Below, piece by piece: positions 9,625 through 18,763 of a stretch of 64,000 bases of DNA (position 1 is its first letter; every line of letters starts with the position of its first letter). The notes beneath the pieces were generated by a model that ran no database searches, was not told the origin of the DNA, and saw only the letters and a list, made by a program, of their open reading frames with translations. Position numbers and translations under genes: made by a program. The stretch lies in the NCBI RefSeq assembly GCF_036322805.1, contig NZ_AP027272.1, positions 4,808,184 through 4,872,183 of the forward strand, in the 5' to 3' direction. The DNA is from Planctobacterium marinum. Its GTDB lineage: Bacteria; Pseudomonadota; Gammaproteobacteria; Enterobacterales; Alteromonadaceae.

Positions 9625-9650
9625 AAAACCCGGCTGATGCCGGGTTTTTT
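9625..9650 (+). terminator. Rho-independent terminator of rpmE
   Basis: AAAACCCGGC-TGAT-GCCGGGTTTT stem followed by more T, 27 bases after the rpmE stop. Confidence 0.9.
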
Positions 9651-9889
9651 GTTTCTGAAACACAGAACAACTGCCGCAGCTCTTGGTATTGTACAAACTT
9701 CCAGCCCTGCTCCGACTACCTAAATTTGCCATAGCTGTAACCCCTCCTGTTATGTTACAGTTTGCAGCACAAAAAGAATTGCAATAAGCAATCTACTCAT
9801 TAATAAAAATAAGCTTAAAAAGCAGCAAGTACCGACGACGACATAACAAAACCTATTTATTGGATATTTTACTGAGGCCCTACAACTTT

Positions 9890-11146
9890 ATGTCTGATCT
9901 ACGTCAAAAGGCACTGGACTATCATGCCTTCCCCAAACCCGGAAAAATCAGTGTAGAACTAACCACACAAGCTGAAACGGTGGAGCACCTGGCTCTGGCA
10001 TACAGCCCCGGTGTCGCAGAACCTGTAAAAGAAATTGCTGCCGATCCGGAAAATGCTTACAAGTACACTATCAAGGGTAACCTGGTTGCCGTTATTTCCA
10101 ATGGCACCGCCATTTTAGGGCTGGGCAATCTGGGCCCGCTGGCTTCAAAGCCAGTGATGGAAGGTAAATCCCTGTTGTTTAAGCGTTTCGCGGGTATCGA
10201 CTCCATCGATATCGAAGTACAGCACGACTCCGTACAAGAGTTTATTGATACCGTCGCCAATATCTCCATTTCCTTTGATGGTATCAATCTGGAAGATATC
10301 AAAGCACCAGAATGCTTCGAAATTGAACAGGCCCTCATTGAGCGTTGTGATATCCCGGTGTTTCACGATGATCAACATGGCACAGCCATTGTAACGGCGG
10401 CTGGCATGTTAAACGCGCTGGAAATTCAAGGTAAAACTCTGTCAGACGCTAAAATCGTTTGCTTGGGCGCTGGCGCTGCCGCAGTTGCCTGTATGGATAT
10501 GCTGGTAACCTGTGGTGCAAAACGACACAACATTTTCATGTTAGACAGCAAGGGCGTGATCCACTCTGAACGTGAAAACTTACCAGCTCACAAACAAAAA
10601 TTCGCCAACGACACTGACAAGCGCACCTTAGAAGATGCCATTGACGGCGCTGACGCATTTTTAGGCGTGTCTGGCGCGAACCTGTTGAGTGTTGAGGCCT
10701 TGCGCAAAATGGCCCCCAACCCGGTGATATTTGCCTGCGCTAATCCGGATCCGGAAATAAAGCCAGCGTTAGCAAAAGCAGAGCGCGAAGATTTGATTAT
10801 CGCAACAGGCCGTTCAGATTATCCCAATCAGGTAAATAATGTATTGTGCTTTCCCTTTATTTTTAGAGGGGCTCTGGATGTGCGAGCTACTGTTATCAAC
10901 GATGCAATGAAAGTAGCAGCGGTTGAGGCTATCCGACAACTGGCAAAAGAAGAAGTACCCCACGAAGTGCTGGCTGCGGCCCATGTGAATCACCTGGAAT
11001 TCGGCAAAGACTATATTATTCCGAAACCGATGGACCCAAGATTGTGCCGCCGAGTGGCCACAGCCGTAGCACAAGCTGCCGTAGATTCGGGTGTGTCGAA
11101 AATAAATTGCCTTCCGGTAAATTATCTGGCAGAGTTACCCGCGTAA
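9890..11146 (+). CDS. malic enzyme, short form (malate to pyruvate + CO2)
   Basis: 418-residue malic enzyme from ATG 9890 (MSDLRQKALDYHAFP...). A 10-codon longer reading from 9860 has no ribosome-binding site, while GAGG lies 12 bases before 9890. It decarboxylates malate oxidatively to pyruvate, yielding NAD(P)H. Visible: N-terminal 'GKISVELTT' and 'LALAYSPGVAEPVKEI', metal/substrate region 'FHDDQHGTAIVTAAGMLNAL', and a Rossmann motif 'IVCLGAGAAAVACMDML' (about 185-202). It corresponds to the malic part of MaeB; the phosphotransacetylase-like tail of long MaeB proteins is absent. Cofactor preference (NAD or NADP) cannot be told from sequence alone. With PEP carboxylase nearby it bridges the PEP/pyruvate/C4-acid node. 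Confidence 0.92.
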   Translation: MSDLRQKALDYHAFPKPGKISVELTTQAETVEHLALAYSPGVAEPVKEIAADPENAYKYTIKGNLVAVISNGTAILGLGNLGPLASKPVMEGKSLLFKRFAGIDSIDIEVQHDSVQEFIDTVANISISFDGINLEDIKAPECFEIEQALIERCDIPVFHDDQHGTAIVTAAGMLNALEIQGKTLSDAKIVCLGAGAAAVACMDMLVTCGAKRHNIFMLDSKGVIHSERENLPAHKQKFANDTDKRTLEDAIDGADAFLGVSGANLLSVEALRKMAPNPVIFACANPDPEIKPALAKAEREDLIIATGRSDYPNQVNNVLCFPFIFRGALDVRATVINDAMKVAAVEAIRQLAKEEVPHEVLAAAHVNHLEFGKDYIIPKPMDPRLCRRVATAVAQAAVDSGVSKINCLPVNYLAELPA

Positions 11147-11310
11147 ATTACGAATGGTAATTTTGCTGACCTAAGGTTAGTTGTACAATAGGGATAATGA
11201 GTAAATTTGTGGGCCGGATTAAGTCGTACAGAGCCACCAAAACAGAATAATAATATTATCAGTGAAATGACATTTTCGTACTGTAAATTATAAATACAAG
11301 AGTTCGAAAA

Positions 11311-11484
11311 ATGACAACCCCTGACACGACGCGCCAGCCCAAACGGCAAGAGCTGACGCAAGAGCTTCTGAAACACTATCAGTGTCAACCTAAGCTCTCA
11401 AAAATGAAAGAGGCACAGCCAAGGCTGGAAGCCCAGTTTCAATTTCCCAAAGCAGTATGGGAAAAATTAAGAGCTAAGAATTAG
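11311..11484 (+). CDS. small basic protein of unknown function
   Basis: 57-codon frame from ATG 11311 to TAG 11482-11484, with AAGAG about 10 bases upstream and a strong terminator 23 bases downstream. Composition is basic and Gln-rich (QELTQELLKHYQCQPKLSKM). It probably forms two helices. I do not recognise a family. A codon pattern without rare stretches and the dedicated terminator favour a real gene. It lies between the malic enzyme (same strand) and ppc (convergent). Confidence 0.5.
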   Translation: MTTPDTTRQPKRQELTQELLKHYQCQPKLSKMKEAQPRLEAQFQFPKAVWEKLRAKN

Positions 11485-11506
11485 ATACTATTAATTCAAA
11501 GCAAAA

Positions 11507-11530
11507 AAAGAGTCGCTATTGCGACTCTTT
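11507..11530. terminator. bidirectional terminator between the small basic gene and ppc
   Basis: Perfect 10-bp stem AAAGAGTCGC/GCGACTCTTT with a TATT loop, flanked by A7 on the left and T5 on the right, so it can serve both converging genes. Confidence 0.9.
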
Positions 11531-11554
11531 TTGTATCTGCAGTAAAGCTTGTCG

Positions 11555-14179
11555 TTAGCCAGTATTACGCATACCCACAGCAATACCAGTAATGGTTACC
11601 ATCATGGCTTTTTCCAGCGTTCTGTCTTCCTGAGTATCATCCAGCGCCCTGATGCGCTGTAACAGCTCCATTTGCAAATAGTGCAGCGGCTGCAAATAAT
11701 CTGCGCGAATCGACATAGACTGTTTGCCTTTTGGATCAGACTCCATGACTTCCTGTTGCCCTAACAATTTCAGCAAAAGGGCGATACTGTCGGTTAACTC
11801 AGAACGAAGTTTATCGCCAAAGTGCTGTAACTCCGCTGGCACCAGCTTGTCATCATAAGCCTTCCCCACTCGGGTGTCGGCTTTATAAAATACCATGTCC
11901 AACATAGACAAACGCGAACGGAAGAAAGGCCAACTGGCCAGCATGTCCTGTAATAGCGGCTCATTGCCTTTATCCAGAGCATTTTGCACCGCTGGCATTA
12001 CGCCCAACCATGAAGGCAATACCATCCGGGTTTGGGCCCAAGCGAAAATCCACGGAATGGCGCGTAAACTTTCAATCCCCCCAGTGGGTTTGCGTTTCGC
12101 GGGACGGCTACCCAAAGGCAACTTGCCCAGTTCTTGCTCTGGTGTGGCCACGCGGAAGTAAGGCACAAAATCCGCATCGTGGCGTACCACTTTGCGGTAA
12201 TTGTCTCTGGCGTCGGCCGCCATATCCGTGATCGCCTGACGCCACTCTGGTTTTGGCTCGGGTGGCGGTAAAATAAAAGCTTCCAGGATAGCACTGGCGT
12301 ATAAATTAAGACTGCGCTTAGCCAGCGCCGGCATACCAAACTTATAGCGAATAGTTTCACCTTGCTCGGTAACCCTGAAGCCACCGTCCAATGATCCTGG
12401 AGGCTGAGACAAGATAGCGGAATGTGCTGGCAAGCCGCCACGCCCTATCGTGCCACCACGACCGTGGAATAACGTGAGTTTGATATCGTTTTCTTGCGCT
12501 ATCGCCACTAAGGCTTCTTGCGATTCGTATTGCGCCCAACCTGCGGCAAGCGCGCCAGCATCTTTGGCAGAATCAGAATAACCAATCATCACATATTGCT
12601 GGCCTTTGATGTAACCGCGATACCAGTCAATGGCCAACAGATCACTCATTACCTTAGGCGCATTGTTCAAATCGTCCAGAGTTTCAAACAAAGGCGCTAC
12701 TGGCATGGCCCAACCAACATTCATTTCCTGCAATAACAACTGCACTGCCATCACATCAGAGGGCAAACTAGCCATGGAAATAATATAAATCCCAAAGGCC
12801 TCGCGATTGTTTTGCGCAATAACTTTACAGGTATCAATCACCTCTTTGACTTCCGCGCTGGGCTGCCAATTAGTGGGGAACAATGGGCGCTTGGAATTTA
12901 GTTCGTGTAATAAAAACGCTTGCTTGTCGGCTTCGGTCCATTGGTTATAGTCGCCGATACCCAAGTGGCGGGTTAGCTCACCAAACACATTAGCGTGACG
13001 CTCGGAGTCTTGTCGCACATCCAGGCGCAACAAATGCACGCCAAAACAATGAGCACGTCGGATGGTATCCAGCAACAAACTGTCGGCAACGTTACTCATG
13101 CCACAGGCATATAACGAGTTGTAACAGGCCATCAACGGCGCCAGAATTTCTTCATCTGACTGGATCCAGTCTTCCTGGTCTACCGGAAACCCTTCCAGGT
13201 GGCTGGCAATGCCATCACGCGTCAGGATCAGTTGATCCCACACCGGACGCAACAAGGCGCGGTAAGGCTCAAGGGCATCTTCACCGACAATACTGCGCAC
13301 ATAGTCGTCGCAATCGGTCATGGATAATTCCACAACTAAACGCTCTATGTCATCTGCAAATAATCGCGCAGCGCGCTTTCTGGCCAATAACAGAACTTTT
13401 TGAGTAACCTTAGCGGTAACATTGGGATTACCATCCCGATCGCCGCCCATCCAGCTGCTGAAATGCACTGGTGACGCATCCAATGGCAAGCTCTGACCAA
13501 ACTGGGCTTGTAGTTTGCCATCTAATTCGCGAATAAAATCAGGCACTGCTTCCCATAAAGAATTCTCGATTACCGCGAAGCCCCATTGTGCTTCATCCAC
13601 TGGCGTAGGACGCACCGCGCGTACTTCTTCCGAGTGCCACGCTTGGGTAATAAGATCAGCAATTCGCAACTCCAGTGACTTGCGCTGTACGGCACTGAGT
13701 TCATCACTGCGCATGCGTTTTACACACTGGGTTAATTCGGAGTACTTGTGAATGAAGGTGCGCCGATACACTTCTGTTGGGTGTGCAGTTAGCACCAGAT
13801 CAATGTCTAGCTTGGCGACCGTATCAGCAAACGAGCTTTGTGAGAAACCCATATCCTCTAATCGCGCTAACAGGGCTTCCATTGGATCGTCAATCTGCGC
13901 ATTGCTATTGTGTTCCTGCTCCACAATATTGGCCAGGTTCAGAAACTGGGTAAAAGCACGAGCTACCGTGAGTAATTGCTCGTTTTCCAGCTCAGAAAAA
14001 AGCGATTGCAGTTGTTCTGTCGCTTCTTGTTCACCCTGGTTGGACTTGCGACCCGCTTTACGGATTGTTTCGATGCGCTCTAGCCATGCTTCACCTAACT
14101 GGTCTTTAATGGTGGTGCCCAAGGTACTGCCTAATTGACGAACAGTGTCCCTTAGCTGATTTTCCATAGCGTCTGACAT
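11555..14179 (-). CDS. ppc: phosphoenolpyruvate carboxylase
   Basis: 874-residue enzyme that carboxylates PEP to oxaloacetate to refill the TCA cycle. The start is ATG 14179 (MSDAMENQLRDTV), preceded by GGAG. Catalytic signatures: 'VLTAHPTEVYRRT' (His of the first site), 'SSWMGGDRDGNPNVT', the glycine loop 'LFHGRGGTIGRGG', and 'GYSDSAKDAG'. The C-terminus 'TGIAVGMRNTG' is the conserved end needed in the allosteric/catalytic core. It stands alone between the shared terminator at 11507-11530 and its own upstream region. Confidence 0.97.
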   Translation of the reverse strand: MSDAMENQLRDTVRQLGSTLGTTIKDQLGEAWLERIETIRKAGRKSNQGEQEATEQLQSLFSELENEQLLTVARAFTQFLNLANIVEQEHNSNAQIDDPMEALLARLEDMGFSQSSFADTVAKLDIDLVLTAHPTEVYRRTFIHKYSELTQCVKRMRSDELSAVQRKSLELRIADLITQAWHSEEVRAVRPTPVDEAQWGFAVIENSLWEAVPDFIRELDGKLQAQFGQSLPLDASPVHFSSWMGGDRDGNPNVTAKVTQKVLLLARKRAARLFADDIERLVVELSMTDCDDYVRSIVGEDALEPYRALLRPVWDQLILTRDGIASHLEGFPVDQEDWIQSDEEILAPLMACYNSLYACGMSNVADSLLLDTIRRAHCFGVHLLRLDVRQDSERHANVFGELTRHLGIGDYNQWTEADKQAFLLHELNSKRPLFPTNWQPSAEVKEVIDTCKVIAQNNREAFGIYIISMASLPSDVMAVQLLLQEMNVGWAMPVAPLFETLDDLNNAPKVMSDLLAIDWYRGYIKGQQYVMIGYSDSAKDAGALAAGWAQYESQEALVAIAQENDIKLTLFHGRGGTIGRGGLPAHSAILSQPPGSLDGGFRVTEQGETIRYKFGMPALAKRSLNLYASAILEAFILPPPEPKPEWRQAITDMAADARDNYRKVVRHDADFVPYFRVATPEQELGKLPLGSRPAKRKPTGGIESLRAIPWIFAWAQTRMVLPSWLGVMPAVQNALDKGNEPLLQDMLASWPFFRSRLSMLDMVFYKADTRVGKAYDDKLVPAELQHFGDKLRSELTDSIALLLKLLGQQEVMESDPKGKQSMSIRADYLQPLHYLQMELLQRIRALDDTQEDRTLEKAMMVTITGIAVGMRNTG

Positions 14180-14459
14180 AGGTTCTCCGAATTTAATAAA
14201 ATTTCAGTTTTTGCGGAATTTCACCACAGAAAGTCACTAAACTTACCTCATTTTGTAATTAAATTACAAGAATTTGCTAAATTCCCTTGTCTTCCAGGTA
14301 AAAATACACTCTGTCGCTTTATGCTGTATGCTAGTTTTGAATGTCCTGACGGATCTTATTGAATTTGTTATTTAATCACTTTTGTTGGTACTTTCTACCC
14401 TAAAAACCCGATCAATAGCAAATGACAAACCTGTGAATATGGAAAGTGGTTACTCAAAT

Positions 14460-15617
14460 ATGAAGCAAAATCCAACCATTTTGGCATTGGCCAGCGAATT
14501 TAAGGGCGCCGAATTTATCCGCGAATGCAAACACCAAGGTTGCGAGATCTTTGTTATCGCCAATGAGCGCTTCAAAGATCATCCATGGCCATGGGACTGC
14601 ATAGACCGCTTTCACACCATGCAGGACTTGCGAGTGCAACCCGATCTCACTCACACCGTTGCCTGGTTAATGCGCCATAATCAAATTGACCGCATTGTGG
14701 CATTGGATGATTACGATGTGGAACACAGCGCCGATCTCCGAGAGCACACCCGCCTGCCGGGCATGAAGCACACAAATGCGCGCCTGTTTCGAGACAAGCT
14801 GGCGATGCGGGATGCTGCATGGCAACATCAATTACCTCAACCGCGTTTTACTGGCATTCTCAACCATCATCAAGTTTACGAGTTTATGGAATCGGTCCCT
14901 GCCCCGTGGATCCTGAAACCGCGCACTTTGGCGGGCTCTGAAGGGATAGAAAAGCATTACCAACAAGAAGACCTTTGGCAAAAACTGGAGGCATTGGGTG
15001 ACCGCCAATCGTATTTTTTGCTGGAAGAATTTGTTAGCGGCGATGTCTATCACGTAGATTCGCTGTGCTGGAAAGGAGAAGTGATTTTTGCGCAAGTCAG
15101 CCGCTATGGCGCGCCCCCACTCACCATGCTGCAGGGACAAGGCATTTTTTCCACCAGAGTCTTACCGCGAGATAGCGAAGACAGCCTGAAACTTATCGAA
15201 CTCAATAGACAGTTATTATCTGCCTTCGGGCGGGAATACGGTCCAAGCCACAGTGAATTTATCAAAGGCGAAGATGGTGAATTCCGCTTCCTGGAAACCT
15301 CAGCCCGCGTGGCGGGTGGTAACATTGAACACACCATTGAATGTGCCTCAAACCTGAAAATATGGCAGGAAGCCGCCAAAATGGAGCTGGCTGATTTTCG
15401 CAACGAGCATTACAGCTTGCCGGATTTGCGCAATGATTATTCAGGCTTAGTAGCTTGCCCCTGGCACGAAGCACAACCCGACATCGCCAGCTTTGCTGAA
15501 GACGAGATTAAATATCGATATCAGGCTGATGGCTACGCTAGCCTGGTGGTGCAATCCGAAGATTGTGGGCGAGTGGAGTGGTTATTACAGGATTTGGCAA
15601 AAAGACTACTGGCCTGA
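14460..15617 (+). CDS. ATP-grasp carboxylate-amine ligase-like protein
   Basis: 385 residues from ATG 14460 (MKQNPTILALASEF...), chosen because AAGTGG lies about 10 bases upstream; longer readings (14439, 14382) lack a site. N-terminal pre-ATP-grasp Rossmann-like domain (1-105), lid and ATP-binding domain (about 120-310), with 'PAPWILKPRTLAGSEGI' as the phosphate loop region and 'FRFLETSARVAGGNIEH' as the metal-binding strand. This is the fold of amino-acid ligases and carbamoyl-phosphate-type enzymes. The exact substrate is unknown. It lies 103 bases before speA on the same strand, with only a weak hairpin between, so a link with arginine/polyamine metabolism is possible but inferred. Confidence 0.75.
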   Translation: MKQNPTILALASEFKGAEFIRECKHQGCEIFVIANERFKDHPWPWDCIDRFHTMQDLRVQPDLTHTVAWLMRHNQIDRIVALDDYDVEHSADLREHTRLPGMKHTNARLFRDKLAMRDAAWQHQLPQPRFTGILNHHQVYEFMESVPAPWILKPRTLAGSEGIEKHYQQEDLWQKLEALGDRQSYFLLEEFVSGDVYHVDSLCWKGEVIFAQVSRYGAPPLTMLQGQGIFSTRVLPRDSEDSLKLIELNRQLLSAFGREYGPSHSEFIKGEDGEFRFLETSARVAGGNIEHTIECASNLKIWQEAAKMELADFRNEHYSLPDLRNDYSGLVACPWHEAQPDIASFAEDEIKYRYQADGYASLVVQSEDCGRVEWLLQDLAKRLLA

Positions 15618-15676
15618 TATTGGCTTTAAAGCACAACAAAACTATACTTGCAGCAATAATTTTATGTGAATAAACG

Positions 15677-15699
15677 AAGTGCTCCCCATCGGAGCACTT
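15677..15699 (+). terminator. hairpin between the ATP-grasp gene and speA
   Basis: AAGTGCTCC/GGAGCACTT, a perfect 9-bp stem with a 5-base loop followed by only three T. It could be a weak terminator or an attenuator in the speA leader, since it ends 21 bases before the speA start codon. Confidence 0.5.
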
Positions 15700-15720
15700 T
15701 CGCATTGAGAGACAACGAAT

Positions 15721-17637
15721 TTGAACAACTGGACTATTGAAGATGCCGAAGAGCTTTACCGGGTAAAACGCTGGGGCGCGGGTTACTTCGAAATTGGTGA
15801 AAACGGCAATCTAAAGATCACGCCTTCGCAGAATAACGAAAGTCTGCGTATTGACTTCAAATCTGTCATAGATGAAATCCGAGCTGAAGGTATTCAGTTT
15901 CCAGTGGTTGTGCGCTTCCACGATATTTTGCGCGCGCAAGTAGCCAAACTTAATCAGGTATTCAGAGACACCATTTCTGCTGCGGAATATCAAGGCAACT
16001 ATATGGGCGTGTATCCGGTTAAAGTAAACCAGATGCGTGAAGTCGTGGAAGAAGTTGTAGATGCCGGTGAACCCTTTCAATTCGGCCTGGAAGCGGGCTC
16101 AAAAGCAGAGCTTTTAACCGTTATGGCCTACAATACCAATCCCGGTGCCTTAACCATCCTCAACGGCTACAAAGACGAAGAGTTTATGCGTCTGGCGTTT
16201 ATGGGTCTGTTGATGGGTCGTCGCATCATTATTGTTGTAGAAAAGTTCAGTGAGCTATATACCATTGCCAAACTGGCTAAAGAGTTAGGCATCAGTCCGG
16301 AAATCGGTTTAAGAGCTAAAATGTCGGTTAAGGGTAGAGGCAAATGGGCCGGTTCCGCGGGCGACAGAGCCAAATTTGGTTTGTCCACCTCCGAATTAGT
16401 AGCCGCGGTAAAATACCTGAAAGACGAAGGTCTGGATGAGCGCCTGAAGTTGTTACACTTTCATATCGGCAGTCAGCTTACTGATATTCGCGCCATCAAA
16501 GATGCCATTACCGAAGGTGCGCGTATCTACGCCGAACTGCGCCACCTCGGCGCTAACTTGGAATTTGTGGATGTGGGCGGTGGCCTCGGTATTGACTATG
16601 ACGGTAGTGCCTCCACCAACGAATCCTCGCGCAACTACAGTATTAAAGAATACGTGGGCGACATTGTTTATGGTATGCAGGAAATCTGCGATGCTGAGGA
16701 AGTACCACACCCGAATCTGGTAAGCGAAAGTGGTCGTGCCCTGACCGCTCACCACAGCTGCGTGGTAACAGAAGTTGTCAGCGAAATTAAACCACAAGGC
16801 AGTCAGGCAATTCACACCAGCGATCCCGATGAGCACTTCATTGTCAGCAATATGCGAGAACTGTCGGAAAATCTGGAAAAGTATCCTAACTCACAAGAAG
16901 TGTACAACGATGCCGGAGACTGGAAAGAACAAGCACTTAATGCCTTTAAGTTGGGCGTGCTCAATCTTGAACAGCTGGCTACGGTTGAAACCCTGTACTG
17001 GCAGATCATGCAGGTGATTCAAACTCGCCTGGAAAAAGACGAGTTTGTTCCGGAAGAACTGAAAGAAATCGAATTACAAATGGCCTCTCAGTACCTTGGG
17101 AATTTTTCGGTGTTTCAATCGGCAGCCGATACCTGGGCTATCGATCAGATACTGCCAGTGGTGCCTATTACTCGTATGAACGAGAAACCCACGATCACCT
17201 GCTCCATTGCAGATATTACTTGTGATAGTGACGGCAAGATTGACAACTTTATCGGTGAAGACGGTATTTCCCCCACCATTAAGATGCACCCGTTGAAACC
17301 CAACGAGCATTATTACGTGGGCTTATTCCTGACCGGAGCTTATCAAGATGTTATGGGGGACATGCACAACCTGTTCGGCCGCCTCAACGAAGTACACATT
17401 TTCAGCTACGATGATGATCCGGAAGATTTTTACATTGAAGAAATTGTCCGTGGTTCTTCAGTAGAGCACGTACTGAATATCATGCAATACCACCCCAAAT
17501 CCATGGCCCAGGATGTAAAACGCGTAATCGATAAAAAGATTGCCGATGGTGAGCTCAAACCCCGCGACGGCGTTAAGCTCATCGACTTTTATGAAGCTTG
17601 TCTGGAAGGTTACACCTATTTAAAAACCACAAGTTGA
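15721..17637 (+). CDS. speA: biosynthetic arginine decarboxylase
   Basis: 638 residues from a TTG start (MNNWTIEDAEELYRVKRWG). PLP enzyme turning arginine into agmatine for putrescine synthesis. Visible: PLP lysine region 'GVYPVKVNQMREVVEE', substrate/PLP regions 'GLEAGSKAELL', 'LLHFHIGSQLTDIRAIK', 'FVDVGGGLGIDYDGS' and 'SESGRALTAHHSCVV'. The C-terminal part ('RLNEVHIFSYDDDPEDFYIEE') also matches SpeA. Length matches the family (about 630-660). No in-frame ATG lies nearer than the conserved N-terminus, so the TTG start is accepted. It ends with its own terminator. Confidence 0.95.
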   Translation: MNNWTIEDAEELYRVKRWGAGYFEIGENGNLKITPSQNNESLRIDFKSVIDEIRAEGIQFPVVVRFHDILRAQVAKLNQVFRDTISAAEYQGNYMGVYPVKVNQMREVVEEVVDAGEPFQFGLEAGSKAELLTVMAYNTNPGALTILNGYKDEEFMRLAFMGLLMGRRIIIVVEKFSELYTIAKLAKELGISPEIGLRAKMSVKGRGKWAGSAGDRAKFGLSTSELVAAVKYLKDEGLDERLKLLHFHIGSQLTDIRAIKDAITEGARIYAELRHLGANLEFVDVGGGLGIDYDGSASTNESSRNYSIKEYVGDIVYGMQEICDAEEVPHPNLVSESGRALTAHHSCVVTEVVSEIKPQGSQAIHTSDPDEHFIVSNMRELSENLEKYPNSQEVYNDAGDWKEQALNAFKLGVLNLEQLATVETLYWQIMQVIQTRLEKDEFVPEELKEIELQMASQYLGNFSVFQSAADTWAIDQILPVVPITRMNEKPTITCSIADITCDSDGKIDNFIGEDGISPTIKMHPLKPNEHYYVGLFLTGAYQDVMGDMHNLFGRLNEVHIFSYDDDPEDFYIEEIVRGSSVEHVLNIMQYHPKSMAQDVKRVIDKKIADGELKPRDGVKLIDFYEACLEGYTYLKTTS

Positions 17638-17657
17638 TCTTGCAAAAACTGGATCTG

Positions 17658-17684
17658 ATGGCGCTCAAATGAGCGCCATTTTTT
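17658..17684 (+). terminator. Rho-independent terminator of speA
   Basis: ATGGCGCTC-AAAT-GAGCGCCAT stem (17658-17679) running into a six-T tract. Confidence 0.9.
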
Positions 17685-17701
17685 AGCCGTGAGTAACCTG
17701 A

Positions 17702-17824
17702 CATCCCACACTACATAAAATTCAAATCCAACAACAGCATAAGTCCATCAAGCCCCTTTTTAATGTCCTGCTTGCGACCCTATTAATGGCCTGCTCTGAT
17801 AAGCCAGTACACCCTCATCAATAA
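17702..17824 (+). pseudogene. possible remnant of a small lipoprotein gene
   Basis: A frame open from 17702 to TAA 17822-17824 encodes 'KSIKPLFNVLLATLLMACSD', a textbook lipoprotein signal (basic start, hydrophobic core, L-M-A-C lipobox). It stops eight residues after the Cys pair region and has no ATG, GTG or TTG in frame after the preceding stop. It is most simply the decayed front end of a lipoprotein gene. A very short lipopeptide with an unusual start is possible but less likely. Confidence 0.25.
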
Positions 17825-17935
17825 AAACCAGATGCATTGTTTAATGCTCCGTCCAAACTTATGCAAACTGGTACAACTACGAAATATTCAGTAAATTAGA
17901 AGAAACTAAATTCTACCCCTGCAAGGAACCTTCTC

Positions 17936-18541
17936 ATGAATGAACTGGATTTTGCTGACGTCTCCCCCTGTGATTATGCTGATGGCCTGCCCCGAGAGCA
18001 GTTTATGGATTTTTATATCAGGCCTTTGTGGCAGGGTATACCCCGAATTGCTGGCCCTGCATTTACCGTGAAATGCGCTCCCGGTGATCACCTGATGTTG
18101 CACGCCGCTATTTATGAAGCGAATCCCGGCGATGTGATTGTCTGCCAGGCAGATGAGCGCTTTGCAGTTAGTGGTGGTAACGTCTGCGCCATCGCGCAAA
18201 AACGCGGTATTGCCGGTATGATAGTAGACGGTGTGATCCGGGATGTTGCCGAAGTGCGGGAAGCGAAATTTCCGGTATTTGCTAAAGGCGTTTGTCCGAA
18301 GCCCGGTGCTAAAAAGGTCAAATCACCGCTCAATCAAACCATACAGTGTGGCGGCGTCACCGTGCACCCAGGCGACATTGTGGTGGCCGATGAGGAAGGC
18401 ATTGCCGTTATCCCCAAGGCGCTGGCATCTGAGGTCTACGAAATAGGCAAAAAACGCCGCGACAAAGACGCAGCCCTGACTTTAGAACAATGGCAAGCCA
18501 ATCACGAGCAACTCATTAAAGAGAAGTTAGACTCTCTTTAA
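17936..18541 (+). CDS. RraA-family protein (aldolase / regulator-of-RNase fold)
   Basis: 201 residues from ATG 17936, with AAGGA upstream. Matches the RraA-like/HMG-aldolase fold: 'GPAFTVKCAPGDHLMLHAAI', 'PGDVIVCQADERFAVSGGNVCAIAQKRGIAGMIVDG' (here in parts) with 'DGVIRDVAEV', and 'VHPGDIVVADEEGIAVIP'. In 4-hydroxy-4-methyl-2-oxoglutarate aldolases the G-x-x-R-D (here 'GVIRDV') residues bind metal and pyruvate; they are present. A long C-terminal helix (about 170-201) extends past canonical RraA (161 aa). More likely a small-molecule aldolase or oxaloacetate decarboxylase than an RNase E inhibitor. No pathway partners adjoin it. Confidence 0.8.
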   Translation: MNELDFADVSPCDYADGLPREQFMDFYIRPLWQGIPRIAGPAFTVKCAPGDHLMLHAAIYEANPGDVIVCQADERFAVSGGNVCAIAQKRGIAGMIVDGVIRDVAEVREAKFPVFAKGVCPKPGAKKVKSPLNQTIQCGGVTVHPGDIVVADEEGIAVIPKALASEVYEIGKKRRDKDAALTLEQWQANHEQLIKEKLDSL

Positions 18542-18763
18542 CAGTTGAATCAGGGTTGGATTGCCAAAGTGCACCATTAGCACACCACAGCACTGACTGA
18601 TAAACAGCATCATGGCAGAGCATACCAATAAGGTATTTTGCTCTGCCAATCCCACTCCTGCCAGGTGATAACTAGCAATAAAGCTAAAAATTAGCAGCGC
18701 CGAGCATCCATTGCAGAAAGCAGTGATCTGGCTTAGCGTAAGTTGATAAATTAATCGGAACAT
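18527..18763 (-). CDS. small membrane protein, possibly SOS-controlled
   Basis: 78 residues from ATG 18763, with GGAG/AAGGAAG directly upstream. Two hydrophobic segments (about 18-37 'NGCSALLIFSFIASYHLAGV' and 43-63 'TLLVCSAMMLFISQCCGVLM') predict a two-span inner-membrane protein with a basic C-terminus (LLKRV). Four Cys fall within or near the spans. No family recognised. The 3' end overlaps the convergent RraA-like gene by 15 bases. A LexA-box-like palindrome and matching promoter lie 58-83 bases upstream, suggesting DNA-damage induction. Confidence 0.55.
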   Translation of the reverse strand: MFRLIYQLTLSQITAFCNGCSALLIFSFIASYHLAGVGLAEQNTLLVCSAMMLFISQCCGVLMVHFGNPTLIQLLKRV

